Below, piece by piece: positions 16,574 to 24,691 of a stretch of 64,000 nt of DNA. This stretch comes from an uncultured Anaerococcus sp. GTDB taxonomy: Bacteria > Bacillota > Clostridia > Tissierellales > Peptoniphilaceae. Numbering within the stretch: the stretch's first letter is position 1; each line of letters starts with the position of its first letter. Where the stretch lies: assembly GCA_900551095.1 (NCBI GenBank), contig URUJ01000004.1, positions 1 through 64,000 of the forward strand. The letters run 5' to 3'. The notes beneath the pieces are model-generated. The model searched no databases. It saw nothing but the letters and a program-made list of their open reading frames with translations, and had not been told where the DNA came from. Position numbers and translations under genes: made by a program.

Positions 16574-17374
16574 TTACCTTTCGTTTAGTTCAATTTTATT
16601 TCTATAAATTTTAATATCCTTGTTTTTATATAAGCGTCCTATAGCTCGTTTAAAAGCTGATTTACTCATTGCGAAATAAGAATATATTTTCTCTGGTGAT
16701 GATTTATCAGATAAATCACATACTCCACCATTTTCATATAGATAGTCAAGTATCTTATCACTATCATTATTAATTTCAAGATAGGCTCTTTTTCTTAAAG
16801 ATAACTCTATCTTTCCGTCTTCTTTAACTTCCTTGACTCTGGCAGTGATTTCTTCACCTTCAATATAAACTCCTTTTAGTTCTTTTATCCTAATTAGGGA
16901 GTCATATTTATCATCAATTACTACAAATGCTCCAATTGATTTATTAATCGAATAAATCCTACCATTTACTATATCATTTTCCTTAAAGTCATGGTTATAT
17001 GATAAAAACTCTCTTATCTTACTAGTTAAATAAAGATATCCATCATTTTCTTTAAACGCCACTGGATAAACCATATCTTTTATAATCTTATAAGTTCTTT
17101 CTTCAAATGGCAAAAATACGTGCCCTCCTTTTATTTCAAAATAGACACCTTTTTTTGTAATTTCGACAGCTTTTAGAGAGTAAATCTCACCAGGTCTATA
17201 TGGTAAATTTCTACTTGCTCTTAAAACGTCATTAAGATCACGGTATAGATATGCTTTTACCTTCTCATTTTGTTTAAAATCCTTGACTTCTTCTTTATCT
17301 ATTACTGCATCACCAAGTTTAGTTTTTAAGTATGCTTTATTTTTTGTAAATCTTTTAATTGTAAATTCTTTTAT
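16574..17374 (-). CDS. cvfB: CvfB/YitL-family S1-domain RNA-binding protein with a non-standard start codon
   Basis: Reading back from the C-terminal winged helix (DKSSPEKIYSYFAMSKSAFKRAIGRLYK, the CvfB signature), the frame stays open for about 266 codons and matches CvfB throughout. The N-terminal S1 part includes ASRNLPYRPGEIYSLKAVEI and FEIKGGHVFLPFEE. No ATG, GTG or TTG occurs in the first 85 codons. A perfect AGGAG at 17382-17386 places ATA at 17374 seven bases downstream, or ATT at 17377 four bases downstream. The first usual codon is TTG at 17113, inside a domain. It has an AAAGGAGGG nearby, giving a possible short form. CvfB is an RNA-binding virulence regulator in staphylococci. Confidence 0.85.
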   Translation of the reverse strand: MKEFTIKRFTKNKAYLKTKLGDAVIDKEEVKDFKQNEKVKAYLYRDLNDVLRASRNLPYRPGEIYSLKAVEITKKGVYFEIKGGHVFLPFEERTYKIIKDMVYPVAFKENDGYLYLTSKIREFLSYNHDFKENDIVNGRIYSINKSIGAFVVIDDKYDSLIRIKELKGVYIEGEEITARVKEVKEDGKIELSLRKRAYLEINNDSDKILDYLYENGGVCDLSDKSSPEKIYSYFAMSKSAFKRAIGRLYKNKDIKIYRNKIELNER

Positions 17375-17384
17375 AATAATTCTC

Positions 17385-18224
17385 CTAATTTAGTTGATTA
17401 TAAGTAAAGCCCTCACCAAGTACTTCTGAAATTGTGTAGGTAAATACAAAGGCTCTATCATCTATTTGTAATATATCATCTTTGATTGCGGGAAATGTTC
17501 TAATGCTGGTTACAGTCATAACCACCTTTTTATCATTGTGAGAAAATCCTCCCTCAGCTTCTAATAAAGTTACTCCCTTTGCATGCTTATTAATTAACAT
17601 TTCGTTAATTTCTTTATATTTATCAGAAATAACCATAATAGAAATTTTTCTACCAAAACCTTGCATGAAGTAATCAAAACCCATAGATTGAATCATTATT
17701 GCAAGAGTAGCATACATTGCAAGTTCTATACCAAATATAAATATAGAAAGTACTACTACAGTAAAGTCAGCAAAAAATAAACAAATATGAAGTGGCACAT
17801 TAAAATACTTATTAAATATTGCCGCAATTAAGTCAGTCCCTCCCGAAGATGCTTCGTGATTAAATACAATCGCTAGCCCAAATGATACGATTACTGACCC
17901 AAATAGTATATTTATTATTTTATCATCCCCTAGTGTTACATTTGGTATTATTCTTTCAAATACTAGTATATATGCCGAAACTGCTAAAGATGATATCAAA
18001 GACTTCTTAGCAAAATCATAACCAATAAAAATCATACCAGCAAGTAACACCAGTACATTTAATACCAAGTTTACTATACCCAGATTTATGAACGGAAAAG
18101 CTTTTGATATTACTAAAGCAAAGCCTGATAATCCTCCAGCAGCTATATTTTGGCTTAGTAAGAAAAAATACAGCCCTCCTGCAATCAAAAAAGATCCAAA
18201 TAAAATCCACAGGTATTTTTTCAT
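17385..18224 (-). CDS. YitT-family membrane protein (DUF161/DUF2179)
   Basis: The 279-residue protein has about five or six N-terminal membrane helices, beginning KKYLWILFGSFLIAGGLYFFLL and containing the SSGGTDLIAAIFNKY motif after an LAIVFNHEASSGG segment. It ends with a C-terminal soluble DUF2179 domain (KHAKGVTLLEAEGGFSHNDKKVVMTV). This architecture defines the YitT/YpjC/YxkD family of unknown function. Its stop codon overlaps the ribosome binding site of cvfB. AAGGAGG precedes its ATG. Confidence 0.9.
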   Translation of the reverse strand: MKKYLWILFGSFLIAGGLYFFLLSQNIAAGGLSGFALVISKAFPFINLGIVNLVLNVLVLLAGMIFIGYDFAKKSLISSLAVSAYILVFERIIPNVTLGDDKIINILFGSVIVSFGLAIVFNHEASSGGTDLIAAIFNKYFNVPLHICLFFADFTVVVLSIFIFGIELAMYATLAIMIQSMGFDYFMQGFGRKISIMVISDKYKEINEMLINKHAKGVTLLEAEGGFSHNDKKVVMTVTSIRTFPAIKDDILQIDDRAFVFTYTISEVLGEGFTYNQLN

Positions 18225-18294
18225 ACAACCTCCTTATAGTATAATAAAATGTTATCATAAAATGGAGATTTATTCAATAAATGTAGATTCAAAA

Positions 18295-18401
18295 AAGGTG
18301 GTATTATGAAAATTTCTTTTAGAATAAACTAGCTAATACTATTTCATACTCATGGTCTTGTTAATTCTTTTTAAAGAAATTATTTATTATAATGCCACCT
18401 T
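18295..18401. repeat. Two-tier palindromic element, about 107 bp
   Basis: Outer arms AAGGTGGTATTAT (18295-18307) and ATAATGCCACCTT (18389-18401) match except for one G-T pair. Inner arms AATTTCTTT (18311-18319) and AAAGAAATT (18373-18381) pair as well. On the minus strand the last arm is followed by six Ts, so it may end transcription of the 18406-19299 gene. The symmetry and size also fit a MITE-like element. A plus-strand AGGTGG is followed by a seven-codon frame, too short to call a gene. Confidence 0.65.
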
Positions 18402-18405
18402 CTTA

Positions 18406-19299
18406 CTAATCAATCCAGTTTGGGATTATATTATTAAAGTTATCATACATTTCTAAAAGATAATGTATTTCGTCATTGCTAAGATAAGAATTAGTTTTAT
18501 TTCTTATATTAATCAAACTTTCTAATATAGCTGTTGCCTGATATAGACTTAATAGGCGGAAAAACTTCCTTGTAGGTTTAATATCCCCATGGTATGAAGA
18601 TAAAGCCGCCTTAGAAAATACCGGATTAGTTATAGCCATTCTATTTATCTCAACAAAATCAACTATTCCATCACCGTACTCGAGTTTTTTTATACCTCTT
18701 AAGTCCAAAGAGTTTTCATTATATATCCTAATGTTTTTATCACTAATATTTTTATAAAGTAAGTTTATTGCAGTATTCTCAGTTAAATGTTTATTAGCGT
18801 TAATAAAATCTATCAGCATATAGTCATCGTCGCCAATCTCACTTAATCCGTGCTTATAAAAGATTTGATTTGACTTAAGCAAAAAAGTTTTTTGCCAATC
18901 CACTTTATCTGATGCCTTAATACCATGTAGTTTTTTTAAAGCAAGACCAAATTCTTTGCCAATTTTCTCCTGCTCTTTTATACCAACTTTGTCCAAAAAA
19001 TCTCTCAAAGCTATCTCATCTCTATATTCATACACTTTGAACGATTTTTCTATATCTGGCATCAACCCTTTTTCGTATATTTTAAGAGGATTAAGACCTG
19101 CATCTTCTAATATTTCATTAACAAAAGCTTCATTTTCTATATCATCAAATTGACCTAGCTCATATAGAGAAAACACAAAAAACTTGTCATCCTTTTTTAC
19201 CTTGTATTTACTAGAACCAATTCTCTCAATACTACAAGTTTCATCTAACTCTTTAAAAATATTAGTATGACCTAGGATATTTCTAATATCACTAGTCAT
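18406..19299 (-). CDS. APH-like kinase-fold protein, catalytic loop degenerate
   Basis: The 297-residue protein resembles the aminoglycoside/choline phosphotransferase fold. The lobe linker has KIGKEFGLALKKLHGIKAS (the ELGxxLKKLH helix). The segment LLYKNISDKNIRIYNENSLDLRGI aligns with the catalytic HGDxxxxN loop and the following strand. The catalytic HGD is YKN (182-184) and the metal Asp that follows is absent, with only Asn 189 kept. It is probably not an active kinase. It follows ptsI by 10 bases and is likely co-transcribed. The match is remote, so the family call is tentative. Confidence 0.55.
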   Translation of the reverse strand: MTSDIRNILGHTNIFKELDETCSIERIGSSKYKVKKDDKFFVFSLYELGQFDDIENEAFVNEILEDAGLNPLKIYEKGLMPDIEKSFKVYEYRDEIALRDFLDKVGIKEQEKIGKEFGLALKKLHGIKASDKVDWQKTFLLKSNQIFYKHGLSEIGDDDYMLIDFINANKHLTENTAINLLYKNISDKNIRIYNENSLDLRGIKKLEYGDGIVDFVEINRMAITNPVFSKAALSSYHGDIKPTRKFFRLLSLYQATAILESLINIRNKTNSYLSNDEIHYLLEMYDNFNNIIPNWID

Positions 19300-19309
19300 A
19301 ATATCTTCC

Positions 19310-21016
19310 TTAATTGTTATGTTCTTTAACTAGACTTTCTACTTCTTCAACTAGTTCAGAGTCAATTACCTTCTCTGCGAAAAGTTTCTCTTCCTCTAAG
19401 CTAGATTTTAAAATAGTATCTTTTATTTCAGCAATTTTTGCAGAAGAACCAGAAAATTCATCTAACCCTAAACCTAATAATAGCTTTGTTGCCTCGGTAT
19501 CACCCGCAAATGCCCCACACATTCCAGTCCATTTGCCAGCTTCATGAGAAATTTCTATTACATGTTTAATAGCTCTTAGTACTGCTGGATTATAATTTGA
19601 ATACATATGAGCAATATTCTCATTTCCTCTATCTACTGCCAAGGTATATTGAGTTAAGTCATTAGTACCTATTGAGAAAAAGTCTGCATATTTAATAAAT
19701 TTATCTGCCATGATTATAGAAGCAGATGTTTCTACCATAATTCCAACATCCAAGTTTTTATTATATTCAATACCTTCTTTATCAAGATCTTTTTTAATAT
19801 CCTCTATTAGTTCAATTGATTTTTTAAGCTCATCTATATTTACTACAAAAGGAATCATTATCTTAAGATTACCAAAGGCTGAAGCTCTAACTAGCGCTCT
19901 TAATTGTGTTTTGAAAATTTCTTCCTTATCTAGACATAGACGAACTGCTCTATATCCCAAGAATGGATTTTCTTCTTCAGGGAATTTGAAGTAATCTAAA
20001 CCCTTATCCCCTCCAATATCAAGTGTTCTTATAATAAGAGGCTTTTCTCCTAGCATTTCAGTCGCTTCTTTGTAGACCTCAAATTGAACTTCTTCACTTG
20101 GAAATTCTGAACTTTCCATATATAAAAATTCTGTTCTAAATAAACCTACTCCATCACAACCATTTTCTATTGCTAGTTTTAAATCTTCAATATTACCGAT
20201 ATTTGCTGACACTTCAATTTTCTTACCATCTTTTGTTACAGCTTCTTTATCTTTAATATTTTTGAGTCTTTCTTTTTTCTCTTTTTGTTCAACTATTAAT
20301 TTCTCATAACTTGATAGTTCCTCTTCACTAGGGTCAACAATTAACAACCCCTCATAACCATCAATTATAGCCATCTCTCCACCTTTTACTTTAGTAGATA
20401 CATCAGACATTCCAACTAGTGCAGGCATATCAAGAGTTTGAGCAATGATTGATGTATGGCTTGTTTTACCACCTAAATCTGTTGCAAATCCTACCACCGC
20501 ATCTTTATCCATATTAGCAGTATCAGATGGTGTAAGTTCTTTAGAGATAATTATGCTTCCTTTTTCAAGGTTTGATAAATCTTTTGGCTTTATACCTTTT
20601 AATTTATACATAACCTGAAAGCCAATATCTTGGTAATCACTAGCACGTTCCTTAAGATATTCATCATCAAGGGCACTCATGATTTCAACCATTTCTCTTA
20701 TAGTTTCATCAAGAGCTAGTTCGCTATTTTTATTTTCATTCTTAATCTTACCTTCAATTGTATCTGAGAAATAAGGATCTTGGAGTAATTCTTTATGAGC
20801 ATTTGCAATATTTTGTTGGGTTTCTGTTGGATTTTCCAGGTTATTTAAATCATCGAAATAACTATCAATCGCATTTTTTACTTTTTGATATTCATCGCTT
20901 GCGATTTCAGGACTAATTTTTTCTTTATTTATTTCTATTTTTTCTCTAGTAAATAAATAAATCTTGCCTATAGCATAACCTGTACTCGCCTTAATTCCTT
21001 CATATCTTACAGTCAT
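19310..21016 (-). CDS. ptsI: Phosphoenolpyruvate-protein phosphotransferase, PTS enzyme I
   Basis: The 568-residue protein has all enzyme I landmarks. These are the swivelling His domain with GGKTSHTSIIAQTLDMPALVG near residue 185, the PEP-binding barrel with GVGLFRTEFLYM and RTLDIGGDKGLDYF, and FFSIGTNDLTQYTLAVDRGN with the catalytic Cys in WTGMCGAFAGD. It takes phosphate from PEP to HPr at the head of all PTS sugar uptake. It follows ptsH with a terminator between the two, which would lower its level relative to HPr. AAAGGAG precedes its start. Confidence 0.96.
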   Translation of the reverse strand: MTVRYEGIKASTGYAIGKIYLFTREKIEINKEKISPEIASDEYQKVKNAIDSYFDDLNNLENPTETQQNIANAHKELLQDPYFSDTIEGKIKNENKNSELALDETIREMVEIMSALDDEYLKERASDYQDIGFQVMYKLKGIKPKDLSNLEKGSIIISKELTPSDTANMDKDAVVGFATDLGGKTSHTSIIAQTLDMPALVGMSDVSTKVKGGEMAIIDGYEGLLIVDPSEEELSSYEKLIVEQKEKKERLKNIKDKEAVTKDGKKIEVSANIGNIEDLKLAIENGCDGVGLFRTEFLYMESSEFPSEEVQFEVYKEATEMLGEKPLIIRTLDIGGDKGLDYFKFPEEENPFLGYRAVRLCLDKEEIFKTQLRALVRASAFGNLKIMIPFVVNIDELKKSIELIEDIKKDLDKEGIEYNKNLDVGIMVETSASIIMADKFIKYADFFSIGTNDLTQYTLAVDRGNENIAHMYSNYNPAVLRAIKHVIEISHEAGKWTGMCGAFAGDTEATKLLLGLGLDEFSGSSAKIAEIKDTILKSSLEEEKLFAEKVIDSELVEEVESLVKEHNN

Positions 21017-21044
21017 TAAACTTATTCTCCTTTATATTTATAGT

Positions 21045-21077
21045 TTTAAAAAAAGGATACTATTAAAAGTATCCTTT
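21045..21077 (-). terminator. Terminator between ptsH and ptsI
   Basis: A 10-bp stem (AAAGGATACT at 21052-21061 with its partner at 21068-21077) is followed on the minus strand by seven Ts. It lies after the ptsH stop and before the ptsI ribosome site. Partial readthrough would give more HPr than enzyme I from a shared promoter. Confidence 0.88.
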
Positions 21078-21089
21078 ATAGACTTGATT

Positions 21090-21350
21090 TTATTCAGCTA
21101 AATTCTCAACAAATTCTACTAGTTCGTCAGCGAATTTTTCTTCATCATCGCCTTCAACTACTAATTTAATTTCTGTTCCTTTAGCTATTCCAAGGCTCAT
21201 AACATTGAAGATGCTCTTTGCATTTGCTTCTTTTTCATCTTTGATGATTGTAACTTCACCTGGATAATTTTTTACAAATTGTACTAATGAAGCTGCTGGT
21301 CTTGCATGTAGACCTGTCTCATTTGTAACAACTACTGTTCTTTCTGCCAT
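21090..21350 (-). CDS. ptsH: Phosphocarrier protein HPr
   Basis: The 86-residue protein has the phospho-accepting His in NETGLHARPAASLV (His 16) and, further on, the regulatory Ser in ANAKSIFNVMSLGI. The latter is the site that HPr kinase modifies in Gram-positives, so Ser-P HPr can act as a corepressor of a CcpA-type regulator. Such a regulator is encoded directly upstream. A probable promoter lies at 21386-21413 and a terminator follows, so ptsH may be expressed largely on its own. Confidence 0.97.
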   Translation of the reverse strand: MAERTVVVTNETGLHARPAASLVQFVKNYPGEVTIIKDEKEANAKSIFNVMSLGIAKGTEIKLVVEGDDEEKFADELVEFVENLAE

Positions 21351-21385
21351 AAATTCCTCCTAAATTGATTTTCATTTATACTTAT

Positions 21386-21413
21386 ATTTTACTATATTTT
21401 AAAAAATTAACAA
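21386..21413 (-). promoter_or_regulatory. Predicted sigma-A promoter of ptsH
   Basis: On the minus strand TTGTTA (21408-21413), a 16-base spacer and TAAAAT (21386-21391) precede a short leader with AGGAGG before the ptsH ATG. The promoter abuts the end of the upstream regulator gene. Confidence 0.6.
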
Positions 21414-21417
21414 TACT

Positions 21418-22422
21418 TTAACTAATAACTTTGGTTGATTCTCTCTTATTAATTTGAGCATCAATAATCCAATCTTCGTCCAATATTTCAGCTTCGTGCT
21501 TAATTCTCTTAATTAAAGCTCTTATCGCAATAGCACCTATATCATAGTAAGGAATAGATACTGTAGTTAACTTAGGTCTATAAATACTTGCTATCTTATT
21601 GTCTCCAAAACCTACAACTGACAAGTCATCTGGTACTTTTATACCATGGTCAACACAATAATTCATAAATCCAATTGCTATTTCGTCATTAATACAAGCC
21701 ACTGCACTTATATTATTATCCTTTATAATCTTTACAGCTTCGTCAGCACTCGCATAACCATTATCACTGGACATACCATCTATCCTTAGGATATATGATT
21801 TTTCTTTACCCACTGCATTTTCGTAGCCTTTTATCATAGATTCGTTAATAACGTTTTGATCCTTTCCAGCAAGTAGCAAAATATTTTCATGACCTGCATC
21901 AGTTAAACTATTTATTAGCTTATATTCTTCAGTTTCGTAGTCAACTTTTACAGTTTTTAAGTTTTTATAGTTATGATATTTATCAAGTATTACAAAAGGT
22001 ATCCTTGTTTCTCTAAGTTTAACAAGTATTTCTGTAGAAATATCCTCTGTTATTATTACAAGACCTTCAACTTGCTTGGTAGCTAAAAAATCAATTGAAT
22101 TTTCGACTTGCTGATCCTCACCATAGGAACTTGTAAGTAAAATATCGTATTTGTATACTCTTCCAATTTCCTCAATCCCTCTTATGAGTTGAGCCATATA
22201 TTCAATTCCGATATCCTTAACTATAACACCAACCAAATTAGATTTTCTCATAACTAAGGATCTAGCTAATTCATTTGGTTTAAAATCAAGCTTATTAATT
22301 GCATCTACTACTTTTCTTCTTGCTTCTGGACTAACAGGTTTTGAATTATTCATTACCCTTGAAACCGTAGATATAGATACGCCTGCAAGCTTAGCTACGT
22401 CTTTGATTGTTGGTTGTCCCAT
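21418..22422 (-). CDS. LacI/CcpA-like transcriptional regulator
   Basis: The 334-residue protein has the LacI helix-turn-helix (TIKDVAKLAGVSISTVSRVMN), the hinge helix (KPNELARSLV), and a periplasmic-binding-protein-like core with GVIVKDIGIEYMAQLIRGIEEI. The C-terminal YRPKLTTVSIPYYDIGAIAIRALI follows. Length and sequence are close to B. subtilis CcpA, which represses catabolic genes with Ser-P HPr. Adjacency to ptsH supports a carbon-regulation role, but sugar-specific LacI members look similar, so CcpA identity is an inference. It has a GGAGG site before ATG 22422. Confidence 0.85.
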   Translation of the reverse strand: MGQPTIKDVAKLAGVSISTVSRVMNNSKPVSPEARRKVVDAINKLDFKPNELARSLVMRKSNLVGVIVKDIGIEYMAQLIRGIEEIGRVYKYDILLTSSYGEDQQVENSIDFLATKQVEGLVIITEDISTEILVKLRETRIPFVILDKYHNYKNLKTVKVDYETEEYKLINSLTDAGHENILLLAGKDQNVINESMIKGYENAVGKEKSYILRIDGMSSDNGYASADEAVKIIKDNNISAVACINDEIAIGFMNYCVDHGIKVPDDLSVVGFGDNKIASIYRPKLTTVSIPYYDIGAIAIRALIKRIKHEAEILDEDWIIDAQINKRESTKVIS

Positions 22423-22435
22423 ATTTCCTCCATTA

Positions 22436-22466
22436 TAGAAAAGACCATCTGTGTCAGATGGTCTTT
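22436..22466 (-). terminator. Terminator after the DUF948-like gene
   Basis: A near-perfect 12-bp stem AAAGACCATCTG / CAGATGGTCTTT with a three-base loop lies just past the stop at 22470 and is followed by TTTTCTA on the minus strand. It separates the YtxH/DUF948 pair from the regulator gene. Confidence 0.85.
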
Positions 22467-22469
22467 GAA

Positions 22470-22913
22470 TTAACCTGCAATTACGTTTTTTACAATGTCT
22501 ATTACATCCATAATTAAAGATGAATAGTCAGTAATTGATGCAACTCCAGCTCCAAAAGTATCAACACTATCGACAGCAGTTATTCCTACATAATTAACTG
22601 TATCTTTTACATCATCAGCTATTGAATTAACACTAGTCATAGTATCATTTACTTTTGCTATTGCCATCTTCAAGTTAGGATCAGTAACTACACTATTTAC
22701 GTTTTCTACAAGCCCTGTAGCTTCATCTGTAAGATGAGGTAATTTAGTAATTACATTATCAATATTACTAGAATTTTTATTAAGCACTTCTTGAACGCTT
22801 TTTAATAACTTGTTTACTTTAACTAATACTAATACTAAAAATACCAGTGCCAGTATAGCTAAGATAGTTAAAATTATATTGCCTAGAAGATCAAAATCTA
22901 TTGTTACACTCAT
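22470..22913 (-). CDS. DUF948-like membrane-anchored protein
   Basis: The 147-residue protein has one N-terminal membrane helix (LGNIILTILAILALVFLVLVLVKV). A long amphipathic region follows (VLNKNSSNIDNVITKLPHLTDEATGLVENVNSVV) of the methyl-accepting-like coiled-coil type seen in DUF948 proteins. It lies downstream of a YtxH protein, the usual pairing of YtxH and DUF948 genes in Firmicutes (general stress, envelope). No enzymatic motif is present. AAGGAG precedes ATG 22913. Confidence 0.8.
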   Translation of the reverse strand: MSVTIDFDLLGNIILTILAILALVFLVLVLVKVNKLLKSVQEVLNKNSSNIDNVITKLPHLTDEATGLVENVNSVVTDPNLKMAIAKVNDTMTSVNSIADDVKDTVNYVGITAVDSVDTFGAGVASITDYSSLIMDVIDIVKNVIAG

Positions 22914-22927
22914 TTATATCTCCTTGA

Positions 22928-23536
22928 CTAAATATTTTTATGTTTAACTTTTAAATCGTTCTCTTTTACCTTTTCTTTTGTATCTTTTGCTTCTTCTTTT
23001 ACTTCTTTAGCGCCTTCTTTGACATCTTTTTTAGCTTCTTTTGTTTCTTCAGAGATTTCTTCTTTTTTCTCATCAGCAACTTTAGATATCTCACCAGCAC
23101 TATCTTTTACGATTTCTTTAACATCTTTTGCTCCATCAGCAAGTGAATCTTTCACTTCTTTTGATGCATCTTTGATTTGTCTGCCAGTATCTTTTGCAAC
23201 TTCAGCACCATATTCAATACCATCTTTGATTGGTTGAAGGTCAGTATAAGCTCTATACTTCATGTCTTCATAACCATCTTTAGCTTGATCAATTACATCA
23301 GTTGTAGTTTCTTTTACAGTATCAACAGTATCGTTAAAAGCTTGTTTTAAATCTTCTCTTGTTTGTTTACCAGATTTTGGAGCAAGTAAAATACCTGCAG
23401 CTGCACCTGCTAATACACCAACTAAAAGACCTTGTCCTCTCATTCTTGAATCATGGTTTTTAGCTTTCCAGATTTCATATTTGATTTCTCTTTGTTTTGC
23501 TTTAGCTTTGCTTTCAATATAATCTTGTAATGACAT
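22928..23536 (-). CDS. YtxH-domain protein
   Basis: The 202-residue protein has the YtxH glycine-rich helix GLLVGVLAGAAAGILLAPKSGKQTREDL near residue 35. It then carries a long, highly charged alanine/lysine/glutamate repeat tail (AKDVKEIVKDSAGEI, EETKEAKKDVKEGAKEVKEE) resembling LEA-type or apolipoprotein-type amphipathic repeats. This family is general-stress and envelope related, with no known enzymatic activity. It is followed by the DUF948-like gene. It starts after AAAAGGAG. The 6S RNA gene lies immediately upstream on the same strand. Confidence 0.85.
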   Translation of the reverse strand: MSLQDYIESKAKAKQREIKYEIWKAKNHDSRMRGQGLLVGVLAGAAAGILLAPKSGKQTREDLKQAFNDTVDTVKETTTDVIDQAKDGYEDMKYRAYTDLQPIKDGIEYGAEVAKDTGRQIKDASKEVKDSLADGAKDVKEIVKDSAGEISKVADEKKEEISEETKEAKKDVKEGAKEVKEEAKDTKEKVKENDLKVKHKNI

Positions 23537-23600
23537 ATATTAATCTCCTTTTATTTTAGTCTTATTAATTATTACCCCAAAATAACATTTTAAAACTTAA

Positions 23601-23764
23601 TTTTATCCTAAGGTGGTCCTTAACTTAAGACCTTCCCGTATGTGAAGGTGGGCAAGCTGTCTAAAATCTCTGACTTCCACTCGAAGGAGGCTTGTCATCA
23701 AAGTTAGAACTCCGCAATCCCTTATAAAGTTTGTAGGTTTAAATTGGACCTATTCCTTAGGATA
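23601..23764 (-). ncRNA. ssrS: 6S RNA (ssrS), predicted from structure and promoter
   Basis: On the minus strand a 10-bp closing stem (TATCCTAAGG / CCTTAGGATA) is extended by GGTCC/GGACC and then opens into a large central bubble. The apical arm is CAAGC...GCTTG, with an inner CTTC/GAAG hairpin. A small hairpin in the 3' side of the bubble reads CCCACCTTC...GGGAAGGT. A long stem, central bubble and 3' CCCACCU hairpin are the 6S hallmarks. It starts 7 nt after a perfect promoter (23770-23798). 6S RNA mimics open promoter DNA and sequesters sigma-A RNA polymerase. I infer the class from structure. A covariance search would decide. Confidence 0.75.
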
Positions 23765-23769
23765 CTTTA

Positions 23770-23798
23770 ATTATAGTATATTTTTAAAAAAATTGCAA
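23770..23798 (-). promoter_or_regulatory. Strong sigma-A promoter of the 6S RNA
   Basis: Minus strand TTGCAA (23793-23798), exactly 17 bases, then TATAAT (23770-23775). Initiation would fall at about 23763, at the base of the RNA's closing stem. Confidence 0.85.
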
Positions 23799-23809
23799 GA
23801 TAAATCTTT

Positions 23810-24652
23810 TCATAAATTTGTTAGAAAAGGCTTGAAATCAGGAATATTCTTGATGATAATCCTTTCCTGGTTTATAAATTCTACAAATTCCAAATAATAT
23901 GAATGTAGGAGAAATCTTTCTAGATTTATATTTGACCCATAAAGGGTATCCCCTAAAATAGGATAGTTCAGACTTTTAAGACTTGCTCTAATTTGATGAG
24001 TTTTTCCTGTTTTTATATTACACTCTATTAAAGAATATCTGTCGTTCGCATTTATTGTTTTAAAATAAGTTATAGCTGTTTTTCCTTTTTCACCAGTTTT
24101 ATATAGCTTATTTACCTCATCATAAGTAAGTTTAGTCTTAAATAGTTTATCAATTTTAAGACTCCCTTCGACATATGCTAGATATTTTTTTACTATTACC
24201 CCATCCTCTATTTGCTTTTGATAATATGCTTGGGCGAATTTATTTTTTGCCACCATACATAGACCGGATGTATTCATATCAAGTCTATTTATTAATCTTA
24301 TCTTAGCTTTTATATCATTTTCCAAAAAATAATTTGCAATATAATTAGATAGACTAACTTGATTCTTGGAATTCACTGTTAAATTACTTGGCTTATTCAC
24401 TACCAGTATATTTTCATCTTCATAAACTACATCCAAATATCCTTTGATTGGCTCATAGTCTAAGCCTTCCTCGTAGATAGCTAACTTAACAATATCTTCA
24501 TTATTAAGGTTGATATTTTTGAATACAGGTTTATCATTAACTATAATTCCTGTTTTTAATAAATCTTTATAGGCTCTCATTGAGATAGATTTATCTAATA
24601 AGAATTTTTTTAAAGAAATTTTCTTTGAATTTTTAAATTTTATATATTTCAT
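23810..24652 (-). CDS. RluA-family pseudouridine synthase
   Basis: The 280-residue protein has an S4-like N-terminal part (KKISLKKFLLDKSISMRAYKDLLKTGIIVNDK) and the RluA catalytic core. Its active Asp lies in LINRLDMNTSGLCMVAK, with GKTHQIRASL near the C-terminus. It isomerises uridines in rRNA or tRNA. The start is ATG 24652, with AGGAG four bases before it. A longer frame to 24751 runs over nadK and lacks support. It is divergent from nadK with only 39 bases between starts, and paralogous to the enzyme at 11172-12128. Confidence 0.9.
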   Translation of the reverse strand: MKYIKFKNSKKISLKKFLLDKSISMRAYKDLLKTGIIVNDKPVFKNINLNNEDIVKLAIYEEGLDYEPIKGYLDVVYEDENILVVNKPSNLTVNSKNQVSLSNYIANYFLENDIKAKIRLINRLDMNTSGLCMVAKNKFAQAYYQKQIEDGVIVKKYLAYVEGSLKIDKLFKTKLTYDEVNKLYKTGEKGKTAITYFKTINANDRYSLIECNIKTGKTHQIRASLKSLNYPILGDTLYGSNINLERFLLHSYYLEFVEFINQERIIIKNIPDFKPFLTNL

Positions 24653-24691
24653 ACTTACTCCTATGATATAATATAAGCGAGAGGATATGAT

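Noticed and set aside
18307..18330. Seven-codon plus-strand frame after an AGGTGG
   Set aside because: It lies inside a palindromic element, is too short, and has no following gene to regulate.
23581..23780. Considered as a T-box leader or repeat array
   Set aside because: There is no T-box consensus, no repeat-spacer pattern, and no suitable downstream gene. The closing stem and bubble fit 6S RNA better.
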